This document shows positions 1-13,020 of a stretch of DNA of 64,000 bases, piece after piece. The notes below the pieces were generated by a model. That model saw only the letters and a program-made list of their open reading frames with translations. It did no database searches and was not told the DNA's origin. Made by a program: the position numbers and the translations under genes. Source of the stretch: Lethocerus indicus. Its lineage: Eukaryota; Arthropoda; Insecta; Hemiptera; Belostomatidae. Position 1 is the stretch's first letter. Every line of letters starts with the position of its first letter. The stretch spans positions 47,426,443 to 47,490,442 of the forward strand of contig JACDQD010000001.1 in the NCBI GenBank assembly GCA_019843655.1. Direction: 5' to 3'.

Positions 1-1609
1 ACCGGTCACTTCCCAACCCTCCCGACAGAATAACGAGGAGATGGTCGCGTCCTCCTTCGACGAAGATGACACTTCGGCCTGCCGATTCGTGTCCGTTTGT
101 CCGTCCATTCCGTCATTGTGTTGGACAATAAAAACGATACAATATCCCGAAAACAATAACGTTTATAGAAAGAACCGAAAATGAAACTGGACATACTGGA
201 ACTTAGCCGACAAATGAATAAGATAACGGAAAAGCTACCGTTATCTCTATCGAAAAAGATGGTGCGTTGAAAGAAAAAAAAACAACGAAATTATAAGTCC
301 ATCTTTTGCGTTCTTGGGTCACCGGGTGGAATGAATAAGATCGATTGTATTGAAAATTAAGAACTAAAAACAATAAAGAACGACAATACGCTCCAATTAA
401 TGAGTTATCAACACTTAAACTGGAGCTGACCTATTCCGGTTGAATTTCGCGGTCTCTCCCCGAAGCCCCTCGTAGTAGCAAAATCAGGACTAATGTGTAA
501 TCAGTTCAGCTTCCCCCGGAAAATCGATAAACAAAATGTATTTATATTAATGTTGAAATAAAGAATTAAGACGAATTAAATTATACAAATATAGCTTTTT
601 AAGCCTATTAAAAGTAGTTTAATTAGCATTGAGAAGAACTGTCTAATCTTATTAAGAAAACATTTTACGCTTCATTAAGGTGGAATAATTTTCTCTCCCT
701 TATAAGAGATTTTAAAGAAAATACCCTCGGGGGGACATTCACGCGATTAGAAATTTGAATTTAATATTTCATATTAGTGCTTGTATCACACTGTTGCTTA
801 TTGTATTTTTTTCCATTTGCAACAATAGAAAAGAGAGAGAAAAAAAATCATATTAGTTAATAAAAGTATATAACATTTAGGACTGTGAGAGTAGAGAAAA
901 ATCGATGATTGTCATCTTTTACACATTATTATATAGCTTAATAATTAATTATTGTATTTTAGTTCTCTGGATGAAATGTAATATTCCGTTTCTTTTAATG
1001 CATATTCTCTATTCTATGGGAATAGAAATTCAGTGGGGGGCACGAATATCGAGTCGCTCCGCAAATTAATTTTTTTCTCGATTTTATGAGCATAAAATAC
1101 CCGAGTTGTTTATGCGGTTAGCAAAATTAGATTCCCCGTTGTATTATTTTACGCGTTCCTTGAACCCGTCCCAACGCCGGCCCTTGTAATACGATCCCCC
1201 CTATTATTATTTTATAGCTTCGTAACTGCACGTTGTATTTTATTTTTACGCTAGTCCTACTAATGTCTATCCCAGAGATAGATATGTAGATAGAGAGAGA
1301 GATTCTTTTTAGTTTTTTTTTAAACGAAAACATCACATGTAATGATTCGGCTATAAAGTACAGGCGATTGAGGGACAAATGTTTGCTACTGAAACCGAAA
1401 GCCCGCCGAACAATGTCTCGGGTGTTAACAAAGTTTATTTCGGTCGAACAAGCTTTCGCTAACCACTGCCCCTCCCGCCGGCCGTTACACAAAAAACGTT
1501 GCACGATCCGCCGCAGAGAAAGTCACTCGTCCCATATACTCGGGTAAGGGTATAATCGCGGCCGGAACTGAGACCACTTCAATCGAAATACAGACACTGA
1601 ACAAGAACT

Positions 1610-2200
1610 CAGAGTTTAGCTATTTAAATTTGCCTGACCCAGTTAATATTAATGACCTCGGGACTTCTTCTTCAACAAAATATGCATACGGAATATAATA
1701 AAGAATGTTTTCTAAGACACGATTTTGAATGGGCAATGGACAAATTCTACCCATCCCTTTACGTTAGTTGGCGATAATCAGAGGCAGTATGTGTCGGGAT
1801 CTTCAGAATGGAAATAGATTTTAAGTCGGTTAATTTTTAAATTCTACAGTCGAGAAATATTTCGCCTAAGGAGGGCCGTTTAAACATTTAAATTCGCCTA
1901 GCCCGGTTAATATTAAAACACCGGATCGCTTCTTCAACTGACAGGCATGAGGAATAAAATCCGCATTTAAAATATTTATTTCGATGAAGCGATAAAACTG
2001 TTTAATTGGTAGAAAGGTTTTCTAAAATGTAATTCTTAGTTGGCTGTTGGCTGTTGGTTAGCGCGGAACAAAATCAGAGGCGGGTGTTCGGCGGGAACTT
2101 GAAAACCGAAATTAATGATAAATTCAGTTAATTAGTTAATGATAGTTGGTTAATTATTGAATCCTAGAGTTGACAAATCCATCGCCTAAGGAGGGCGGTT
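1610..2200. repeat. Diverged tandem duplication, about 0.3-kb unit
   Basis: Two copies lie side by side. The word CGCCTAAGGAGGGC occurs at about 1863 and again at about 2183. A stretch around GTTAATATTAA, followed by CTTCTTCAAC, occurs near 1640-1675 and again near 1905-1940. The offset differs (about 265 versus 320 bp), so the copies have picked up indels. No coding content was seen. Confidence 0.55.
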
Positions 2201-5200
2201 GGCGAAAAAGATTGAATTGAGGGAAAATGGTGAAAATTGGTGCAACAATTCTTGTGTTTCGAGATGATTGGACTCCAGTTCCGTACATTTGAGTCACTTG
2301 TCCCCACAGTGTTGATATCATCAACACTATATGATATCATCATTTTCTATATCATTTTTTACAAGACTATGATATTAGTCAATCCGAACTAACGCTTTGT
2401 ATTAATTATAATCCGGATATAATTACTTAAATGTTGGTGGACAATTTTTAATTGATACACTAGCAGCATGTTTGGTTGTGCCAAGATGGTCCCTCAGAGG
2501 AGATTTTAGCGTTAATTAATACTGCATTTGTCTCGAGGTTCCGTCGGGTGGTCTGACTATCAAGGGCCAAAGAAAAAGGGGGAACTTTTTTTTGGAACTT
2601 CGGCCCAATAAAGTCCCCCTCGGGGCAAATCCCCTTTTGAACCTTCTGGTCCGAGACTAACTACTGTTAGTTACCGGAACCAGCTTCTAAAAGTAGACGG
2701 CCGGCCTCTTCCAGGCCTCTCGGCTGGGCGTTTCTTAAAATATAGACTTGTTTTCAAAAAAGGATTAAAGTGACTCATGCGCCGGTGAATGCACCGGACG
2801 GGTTAATTCACTCTGAAAATACAACGCACGGGATCTGATTCAACTGAAAACTCAACAGATCGATTTAAGGCGGTAGCATTTTATTTCTTTTGTTCATTTA
2901 GACCTTGTAACGACTTTTTTTGAATTTGAAGAAAGTACGAGGTTTTTATTTATTATTATTTCATAATATTGTTCCGTAAGGATTGCTCCAAATCCCTTTT
3001 CACACCTTAAGGTGTATTTAATTTTTTCTTTTAACAAGTGAATATTGTTCAGAGAGAAAGACGGGGCATAATAAAGCGTCTCTTTCTATTATTTCAGTCT
3101 GTATTTTCAGTGTCCTTCAGGAGTAGAATCACGGAGAAATAAACACCACCCCCTTTCCGTATACAGGACGACAAACAATTAAAAGCTGAATGCTCAAAAA
3201 TGGCCAAGTGTTTCGCAATACGGTTCGACGGCGGTTATCGCTCCAAAATGTCCTTTTACAGCCCAACGCTCTCAACGTGATTTGCCCAGGAACTAATGAA
3301 AGTAGGTTCAGACGAATGTTTCCACGTAAGATGTTTAATTATTGTTCATTATATAAAAATGACCTTAAGCATTCTTATAGATAAAGATCCCACGATGAAG
3401 AGGAATAAATCAGAAGTAAAAGTTAAAAAGCCAATCACCGGGCAGTATTGAGAGCAAAACTTTCACTTATGCCAGATGTTAGAAAGGACTAAAAAAACTA
3501 TAAATAAAGATGAAAATAAAATCAAGTTCTTACCCGGGTAAGATTCTCGGCGGTGAACTGAATGCGTTTTAGTTCAACTGCAGATTTGTAATTATTTTTT
3601 CTGTAAAGTCATAAGCTCGGAATGTAGTGTGAAAACATTGAAAGTTTTTTAATGTAAATAAGTGCGGATTGCAGGGAAAAATTGCAACTTCATTATATAA
3701 TTTTTTTATCCTAATCTATTTAAGCAATTTCCGATTGTCCTTTATTTCTTAGATAATCTTCAGTATCCAGGAATTCCATGAGTTAAAGGCCAAAGGTGGA
3801 GGCGGATGATCCTAAGTGTGATGTGGCTCTTTCTTAAACCTCGTTTTTAACTGCACACTGACTTAATTTAGAAATTGGCTAAATGGTTAACACGGGCCCA
3901 TTGCAAGTGTAAAACTTTAATTTCAAACTGACTCCAGAAACTGCACTGTACTCTTAGGTATTATTAAAATGGAATGTTCGGGGAAAAACTGTTAGGGTCA
4001 ATTTGTCCGGTCTATTTTCTGACTATCCAGATATTTATACAAGCCCGACGGCGACGGTGAATCACCGGCTGTGTTGGTGTTCAGTTTTAAGTATGACCAA
4101 ATCGTGAACCTCACTGAAAACATCAATGTCCTGTACATCCATTCGTACTCGTATGAAACGTATAAACCAGGCAAATTGTTTTCCCAAAGTTTTTACACAA
4201 TTATTATTTATTTATAAATAATTTGAGAATACTTTAAAGGAAAATGCCCCTAATTCTTACATAAGAATCCTCAATGTTCTATACATCGACTTTGGAGTCA
4301 ATTCAACGTCAAAATACTTCGGCAATGTACGTATCTCTATATTTTAATAATAATTATTGTTATACATTTTCGGAGTAGTCCCCCGTTTTCGCTGTACAAA
4401 AAATTTACTATCCGGCCAAAATAAATTAGACTAGGTTTCGAATCGCGTTTTGATTGCGAGCACCTTGACGAAAGTAATCTTCCAAATGATTCTAGGAATT
4501 TATTCAGGAATCCGTGAATATGTCGAAAAATGGCGAAGGCAACAATTTTTAATTTGTATCAATTTATCATTCGGCACCGGCATTTTGTCGACGGAGGAAG
4601 ATTGAAAAGGCCAACTAACCGTTTTTCACAATTGTATGCAATAGGAAATCTCAACTAGAATTCAAACCGAGCTAATGAACACAGCCTTGGAAGTGGATCA
4701 CTTTCCGATGATTCGTTCATTACCATTATTTGTTCAAATGGAAAAGAAACAACTTCATCACCTTCGCAATGATAACAGTTGCTTTGCATGCGGTATCGAC
4801 GCGAAAGAAAAAAAGATCGGTTCTCATTCATCAGTATACCGACAGCTTAATTGTCGCTGGGAACAGTTGTTGCCTTTTCAGCCCCGATAAAAGAGATAAT
4901 GAAAAGGCCGCCCGACATGGTCGGACCGGCTTTAATTGCTCGTTTTTTTAATGGCCCAAAAGGCGTAGGCATTGATTTCTTCAAATGTACTCCAATTCCG
5001 AACCATTTTGAAATATCCGGCGCCAGAACTCCTGCTCAGACCTGTGTTAATAACACAATCAGTGTTGGGAATATTACTTACCCTTCTGTTTCCACTCGCC
5101 CATTTGGCCCTGGTCGCTTGGCCGGTTTAGTCGTTGTTTTATTTCAACAATTTATGTTTAGGGGAAAACCTGGGAACCCTCCTCAAGTGTCCAACGGACT

Positions 5201-8200
5201 CGTGACCACGTCTGATGTTTTGCATTGTCATATCCGAGAGCTTAATTTCAGATTTTTAGGAAGAAGTTAATAGGTTTACTTCGATTGGAGGTAGCACGAA
5301 AGGCGAATGAAAATCGTAATGGCTTCACGTTATTAATGAATCTTTCGATTTGGTCCCTTATAGGAGTAGCCAATTGGGCCCGTTAACGTTTACAGAAGAA
5401 GCAATTATAGCTTTGCGGCCTTCGTTCAGTTTATTTCCTTTAGAGCACACTTTAAAACTTCTCATCTGGGCTTATTTTCCGTGTCACGGACCCTGGTAAT
5501 AAAGCCAGAAGCCTGTAAAAAATAAGCGGTGCCGTAAAAAATGCGTTCCTACATTTGCACGCTATGAGGCCACGGGACTTCCCCCGTCAAATATCATTTG
5601 TCTTTACATTTCTGAAATACTCATACTGATTTTCACGAAGAAAGGAATTAGATCGATCGCCCGTTTTAGACCGATCAGAATCTGTTCCCTACTTTTAATT
5701 AATACAGAATAACATAGAATTTAATTAATAACCAAACGTTTGAGCTGTCAAAAACATCCTTCCGTAATCAAATTTTAAATCTTCACAACAAATAAATAAA
5801 ACAATGAAAACAAACTTATTTTGTTTTTTAAAATCATTTGTACGGTATTTCTGCCGCTGGAAACTTTTTGCGATAGGCCAAAATGGATGCGAACGTGACA
5901 CATATTAAATAAGAATGCGCGGAAACTCGAGGAATAAAATCGAAAATAAAAAACATTCAAATGTTTTTCAGATAACAGAGTTCAGGTTATTCGTGTAAAT
6001 ATTGATTTAGGCCATTTGAAACGACGGCATTCTGAATCATTCCAAGAATGCTCATCAGAATAACCGCGATGTCCATGTCGATTTCTCCAATCGATAGGCG
6101 AAATACCGGTGATGGAATCCCCGGAACTGATTTAATGGAACGCTACCGGCGAGGGCCAGAGTCGTTCCAAGCGATTGGGGACGAAAGAACAATAGAAAAT
6201 GGTATACTAAATTTACCGAGAAATTAAATAAAAATATTTCCAGGACATATAAATCAAAACCGCAGGCCGTCAAGGGAAAAAAGTCAAACAACTCGATAAT
6301 GTGAAACTGGCCCAGCAAACCGAATAGAGCATACCGATTGGACGCTACTGGGGATCGCTCAGAGAGCTGTTGTGAGTTAAATGTTGTTTGAACATACTTT
6401 TCGGGTTATACCCCTATGCCGTTGCTATAATCGGGACATGAGACAGTCAGTGGTGTTTCCGGCCACATGACGCATCGTACGTCTGGCCTCTTCTTATCGG
6501 AAACACAATATACAATCCACACTTCTCCAAAGCCAAATTGACTAGCCGTCCTAGAAACCCTGGTTAATTTATACTTGGTTTTGGGAAGTACCGATGAAGT
6601 CAAGAGCGACCTTCCGTCTCCAGCAAAGATCGATTTTTCAGGATGCGCTTAAGCGTGCCGGTGCACAAGTACGATATTATATTACTGAGTCAGTGTAAAA
6701 CTGATAATGGCGGAAAGCCAATTGGCTCATTTTGTCCGGTCGCATCGGGTTTGGAACAGCGCAAATCTTGCGGTCGAAGATTCGGCTTCAGTTCGGTTTT
6801 ATTCGTTTTATTCGTCATTTAAAAAAAAGTTTCTCGATTATGAACCTTCACCGCGCTCGCCGATTTCGTTCTACGCATTTGGCTTCTCGATATTCTCGAG
6901 GTAGGACTTCTTGGTTTAAGTAGCCGTCAACTATAAGGGAGTAACAGTGTTGTAGCGTCAGTGCAGGCAGGACGCAGATACCTTACTAACAGAATGCTGC
7001 AGACGTTGCCGAAACCTGGTCCGCCATAGCCATCAAATGCATTTTAGTAATTTTTTTTACTAAACCATAATCATTTCTAGTTGAAAAAAAGGAATAGAAA
7101 GGTTCGATTCGCCTCGGTTGCCAAATCAGTGTCAGGTTTTCCTAGTGAAAGCAAACTGTCCCCTTCTAGTGTTTTTGCCGCTGGATTTCCTGTCACGGAC
7201 CAAATTGACAGCCGACCAGCCTTTCCTACCTTTCATTAGAATCGGCCCCAGTGCTCGGACGCTACATGATTCAGATCCCGATTCCGATGATCAAATATAC
7301 TTCCCCGATTCAATACAGAAACTGATATCGCCATTCGTAAGCTTGTAAGAGGATGGAAAACCTCGTCAGTGCTCATCTGCATAGGCGGACTGTACGCAAT
7401 ACCGCTTTGCCATATGAATATATCTAAACCCGCAAACAATATTCGACGGTGTTAATGGAACAAATCTGCGAAAATATTTAAAATTTCAAACACTTTCGGT
7501 TTTTCAACTTTCCTTTCCAATATTGGCTTCAATTTACTTAAACTATTTCTCGCTAGGATTTAAGTATCTGTTTGTGAGCCATATGCGGGGTTGAATCTCT
7601 TTGACAATGAGGCAAATAGACCATTTGAGAGGAACGCAAGTGCTGTGGATGTTCCAAACTATGGCGGAATCCTTAATTAATTACTTACGCCCTATACGCA
7701 ACTGCGAACGTAGTAAATAATGGTAGTAAATTATATAAGCGGTAAATGGTAGTTTCCTTTACACGTTGGCACGTTCCAACCGAGAAAAAACGGGTCTGAT
7801 AACATGGTTAGGGCAAAAATTGAGTCGTCAAAGATTTCAACAATATTCGGGATTACGGTTCGTAGGTAGAAATCAGTGCCTACACGATTTGCTTTCAGAA
7901 AGAACGGCTTAGTAAAAAATAAGCAATTAGAACCGTTCACGCCATTTGGAAGCGGTCTTATATTACTTCTTTTACCTGGGAATAATTGTTATGGAAGATA
8001 TACGTACAGCAGCAGTAATGAAGCTCTCGGTAGATTAAAGAATGAGAATTGTTTTTTTCGCGTTGAGTAATCAATCGCGCATGGTAGGGACGTTGAGAAG
8101 GTGGTAATTTTTTTTATCTCGTATTAAACAGCCAATAGAATGAACATTAGCTTGATTACTTTGAATGCTAGTTTAATTTTATGTAATATTACACGAACTT

Positions 8201-8569
8201 TCGAAAAATGGTCAGTTCTGCTTCCTTTAATATCGTTCAATATCTCTCTGGATATTCAAACCACGTGTAGACATTTCTTTGTGTAGAAAGATAAATTGTG
8301 ACGATTGTTACGTGAGCTTGACAAGTTTTCCGACGTTTGAATGGGGGTATCCTGCTCATTTCGAGAGCAATTTCGAAGTTATGTTACGATGTTCGCCATC
8401 GACGTTTTATGTGCGGTCTACGCCGTTTGAACGTTTGAACAGTTTTAGAGGGATGCCCGGTGATACACACTTTATGATCGGAATGCGACAGTTTCAAATT
8501 GAGTATTTACGGGGTATAGATTAGAACTAATATCCTGGCGGTCTCTTCCACTCGCCGATTTGGCGTATA

Positions 8570-8607
8570 GGCTAGGTCGGTGGCGGCTTCTCGCCATCTT
8601 CAGTAGT
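8570..8607 (-). repeat. Relic hammerhead-like motif
   Basis: On the minus strand the block CTGAAGA, then T, GGC, GAGAA and GCC is intact. The GAAA box expected next has become GCCA. It matches the intact copy at 12332-12368 in order and spacing, so it is a decayed member of the same family and should not be catalytic. Confidence 0.55.
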
Positions 8608-11225
8608 AATTTCCAGCCATTTTAATTAAACGGACAGTCTCGGCTCTAGAGAACTCGGCGACAGGGCGAAGTCTAACTGCGGAGGTCACGATTTTTAAAT
8701 TCTCCTACCGGTGTTTTTAATGATCGGAAACCGGCCATTTAAATTTTCGAAGCGAGGATAGGTGTGGGGGAACCGGGCCGTGGGTTTCCGCGTGGGAGAC
8801 CCAACGGAGCACCTGCGCCTAGCTAGGGCCATAAACGGCAACGCTCCATTATGCTGCCACATTATGATGACTGTTTCGATTTCCAGGCAAATAAATCGGG
8901 CGTCGCCTCGGCTGTAAGGCTGAATGAACATTTATAAAAAGAGAATTTCGTAATATTTTTCATTTCCGACCGTCGATTGGTACTGAACTAGATTTTGTTT
9001 ACTTATTATCCTTTTAACTCCTTCCAGAAGGAGCAGATGTCCCCGGATCCTTTCTCATCGGATGTCCGGTCTCTAGACAGATAGAAATTGACAGATTGAA
9101 ATTTGGGTATCGGCTTCTCCTCTGTCGGTATAGTATCAGTGCACTGAGGCATACTACATATCATACTACATAATTTTCCGGCCCACTGAGGCCGTATTAC
9201 AGTGTTCGGGGAGTACGCTGAGAAATGACGATTAAGTCGTGCTTAACAAACGAATTGCCGCTATTAAAAGTCCCGTCGGGGATGCCCTCGCCTTTCGTCA
9301 GGGTCTGTCCGATAAACAAGTTGTCACTACCAGAATTTATATTAATTCTCACAATATTTTTATACGTATAATACTTAACGATTATTTCTTTCCGCCGTGG
9401 GTGTATTTAATCAACGCGTTATGCCTCGCGTTGGGCTTTATCGTTCCCTGTTCGAGCCTTTCGATAACCTTGTGGCAACGTCCGTGATGGCAGTAGAAAT
9501 GCCGAGAATCGGCCGACGACTCTGCTATGGTGGAATCTGGCCCGAAGCATTCCGAGAATGGCCGGCCGTGAATCAGATTTCGTAGTGATTCGGATATTCG
9601 AGAATTTATATTTTCCCCGTTCGGGTCCGGAAGAAAGAACATCTCTCCCGATGGACGGTTTTATGAAAACAACTTAAGAGATCGTATACTACGAAATATA
9701 TAGAGGGAACGTGACTAAAAGGTTGTATAGAGCTTGTGGGAATATTGTAGACATTGTAAATGGGGTAAAAATGTTGAAAATAAGAAATGACTAAGCTTAT
9801 GTTCGATAGTGGATTTGACCGGTCTCTAAGTCAACAAAGTTTCGAATCAAGTCGACATAAGGTCCCATTTCCGCAGATGAACTCTCCTTCTTTTAAGGTC
9901 AACTATCGAGACTTTTTTCCCTTACAGTCTTATCGCGTTTCAACGTACCGACTGAATACCGAAAGACGCCACTTCGGATTGGCCGCGGACGGCTTGTATA
10001 AAAAAAGATAGAACTGATTATTTTTAATTGGCGGAAATAATACAAAAGCAAGGAAACAAAGGGTTGAAAAGATATCGATTTAAAAGGGAAAAATCGGCTG
10101 TAGAAAGGGTCCTTATTAATTAAAATCGAGATCTCTGGTTGAGAGCTTACCGAGACAAAAAATAAATAAATTTTAATTAATATTTTTCACCAGGTTTTTT
10201 TTGTAGGCGTCAAAGACGACCAGACTAACACACAGAGATGAATGTGAACGAACTCCCCGTATCTAAAATATCCATGAAGTAACCGGACGAGCATGTCTAA
10301 TCTTGGCTGTCTAATTTTAACGAAATTAAAGTTAACAAAAGCTTAGATGTAATAATCGCAAGGTTTGTTAGTGCCTGCCGAAGGAGAGAGCTTCGTTACT
10401 TCCGAGCGGTTAGATTGTTATTCGGGAGAGGTCAAATGCCCACCTTAAAACCTAAGACATTTTCTTTAATATACGTCTATGGCCAAATCACAGAATTCGG
10501 TTCCACTACTGACGCGTAACCTCACTATCGACTGATTTCATGTATCGACGTATGTTCTCCACTCGATGTTTTCTATCCGCCATGGCTATGTTTTCGTAAC
10601 ATACCTATCATTTTAAGCGTCCGAAAGGCCCTGAAGAGGCGCTCCAGGCTTCGCAACGAATAACGCCCCTCCGCGCACCGATGGAATTCCATTCAAAACG
10701 AAAGAGAAGGCCAAATATTTGCGAAAAATATTTTACCCGGACGGAAGGTTCAAATAAGAGCGGCCTCGGGTGTTTTCAAGAGCGGCCAGGGTCAACGCCT
10801 CCAGCGCCGAGAAAAAGCGGAATCACGTGCATAACGCCCCGCTCATAAAATTCCGGCCGAGTTTAGAATTAAAAATGCCGAGAAAAAAGAAAAATAAAAG
10901 AACAAGACAAAACGCGCTGCGTACCGGGCAATAAAAATGCCTCGGGAGGGATAATTTGCCTTCGGCTTCTGGCTCCCAGTTAGTACGTATTTCGTTGATA
11001 AACAAGTGAAAGGAAGAATGGAAAATACGAATACTTTCCCAAATGATAAATTAGTAAAAAAACCCTAACTTTTAAGTGGATAATATTAAGAAAGATTATA
11101 TCCAACGCACCCTTCTTCTCTCCGACCTCACCCTACATACAGATCTTAAAGGCCAGGTCTGTTTTTCCGCGACCTCGACATACAAAAATACAACAAATTT
11201 CACTCCCGAATTACCATCCTAATGC

Positions 11226-11265
11226 AGTGGTTCTAATCGTACCAGAGTGGTTCTAATCGTACCAT
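11226..11265. repeat. 20-bp direct duplication
   Basis: GTGGTTCTAATCGTACCA occurs twice in a row with a 20-bp period. This is probably replication slippage and no other role is evident. Confidence 0.7.
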
Positions 11266-12331
11266 CTGCCGACATCCCAAACGTCCCTTACAGACGCCTA
11301 GAATGGAAGCGGCCGCGTGATCTAAACCTAGCGGACAAATAGGAAAGGCATAGGCCAGCGGTTTTCTCCTCCCTTATTATCTATTCGTTAATAGTGCTAC
11401 TCGCTAATTTATTTTTTATTATCGCTAATTTATATTAACTCTATAACCTTCGTAGACGGGAGAGAGGGGTTCCTAGAAATTACCGAATCACAATTAAACA
11501 CTTTTATACATATTTGCGGTACCTTTCCTGAGATGTCTTACTCGATATTCAATACAAAAGAATATTATGTTTGTAGAATTTAAGTTTTATGGCCCCGGCT
11601 TTGCTCAAGTCCGGGAACCGAGGTCAGGGTGCTCGGGCTTAACTAAGCCAACGGTAGGCATTCCGATACTCAGTTTTGATTACAGTCGGACGCTTCCAGA
11701 ACGGTTTACGTGCCGCGAAAGAGATATTCTCAATTCTCCCCGGCCATCGTCCATAATCCGAAGGTTCCGTCCTTAACGCTCTTGCGGTTAAAACTCACCC
11801 AACGTAACGTTGCATCCTCGGGCGGTCGAGCCACGCGATAACGAGCCATGAAGAGGCTATTACACATTTTGCCGACTATGTATTTTAGTTCCGCATTCGC
11901 TTCCTTGTGTTTTTTTATTTATTTAACGAACGGAAATAAATAAATAAATTTATTTTACGAAATAGTTTCCGCCGGTTTTTTCCATATGCATACAATTTCC
12001 GGTCAATTATTTCGTCGGTATAAAATTTTTCGGGACCAGAAATTGGACTTAACGATCATCATTCTAGCCCCATCTTGCTATTTGACAATTTGTGATAATC
12101 ACTGGACCTATTTTACAAAATGTTTAACAAAAAATATATTCTCCTACTGCACTCGTCCTCGTTCATGTTCTCCCGCCCCCCGGTAAAACGATTAATCCGA
12201 GCGGGTATTGTTTATGAATATAAAGAGCGGTTTTCTTTTGTGCATTTTTCAATAAATTAATGAGGGTTAATTTAACTATGAATACCGTAGATTTCGTCTG
12301 TTTCTGTCTCCTCTCGTTGGTTTGGTCTTTT

Positions 12332-12368
12332 GCTAGACCGGTTTCGGCTGCTCGCCATCTTCAGTAGC
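12332..12368 (-). ncRNA. Hammerhead ribozyme-like motif (left arm)
   Basis: Read 5' to 3' on the minus strand, the parts are: GCTA (stem I), CTGAAGA (core CUGANGA), a single T, GGC-GAGCA-GCC (stem II and loop), GAAA (core), CCGG, TC (cleavage dinucleotide UH) and TAGC, the exact complement of GCTA. All conserved core boxes are present in order. Stem III is only the self-complementary CCGG, as in the known small hammerhead variants of Penelope-like elements that cleave as dimers. The extra T between the core and stem II departs from the textbook hammerhead, so activity is unproven. Confidence 0.6.
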
Positions 12369-12983
12369 GGATTTTTTTTGGACATCCTCACTGCACTGTC
12401 AATGTCGCTTGTACTGTGGTAGTTGTCTGTTTGTCGTGTGTCTACATATGTGTCTTGTTCTTGTGTGTTTGGGGGATGTAGTTTGTCTTATTTAGGTTGG
12501 GAGGGATTTTGTTAATCGCCTTAAGTCTTTGTCGGATTATAGGTCAAATATATAATTGATTGCACTGATGAACTAGCGCCCCCTGAGGGTGGTGCGGAAA
12601 TGTACTTAACTAAAGTTCGTTGTGCACTTGCACTGATTAACTAGAGTACTAAAAATAAACTTTTTTCAAATAATTTTGGATCAACGGGAAAACGTTTATG
12701 ATCGTACATACACAATACCAGATAGTTTTCCTGTTGTCATATATTTGGAAGTCAGAACCTAATAGTTGTGACCAGTTGTGTGATCAATTTGACTGATAAT
12801 ACGACAAACTTAAGCCGATTAACAAAATCCCTCCCAACCCAAATAAAACAAACAACATCCACGAAAACACAATAACAAGACACATATACACACTATAAAC
12901 AGACATCCACCATAGTACAAGTGGCAGTGACAGTGCAGTGAGGATGCCCAAAAAACATCCAATGTGCCAAATTGACTAACACC

Positions 12984-13020
12984 GCTACCGAAGATGGCGA
13001 GCAGCCGAAACCGGTCAAGC
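12984..13020 (+). ncRNA. Hammerhead-like motif (right arm), one core change
   Basis: This is the inverted-arm counterpart of the motif at 12332-12368. It reads GCTA, CCGAAGA, T, GGC-GAGCA-GCC, GAAA, CCGG, TC, AAGC. The first core box is CCGA instead of CTGA, and the closing stem I strand has one mismatch. Loss of the invariant core U should impair or abolish cleavage. Confidence 0.5.

Larger units (their letters stand above)
1..12279. other. Gene-free CpG-bearing region
   Basis: I see no convincing exon here on either strand. Open frames are short, lack recognisable domains and show no protein-like composition. The stretch holds AT-rich unique-looking DNA, a diverged tandem duplication (1.6-2.2 kb), a 20-bp duplicated word near 11.22 kb and relics of the hammerhead-like element (about 8.57 and 9.1 kb). 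It could be intergenic DNA, or a long 5' intron of the PDZ gene that begins to the left of its first visible exon at 22.54 kb. Confidence 0.6.

Noticed and set aside
4675..5270. Three overlapping open frames on the plus strand, longest 139 residues
   Set aside because: No domain or splice context; the composition is not protein-like. Treated as chance.
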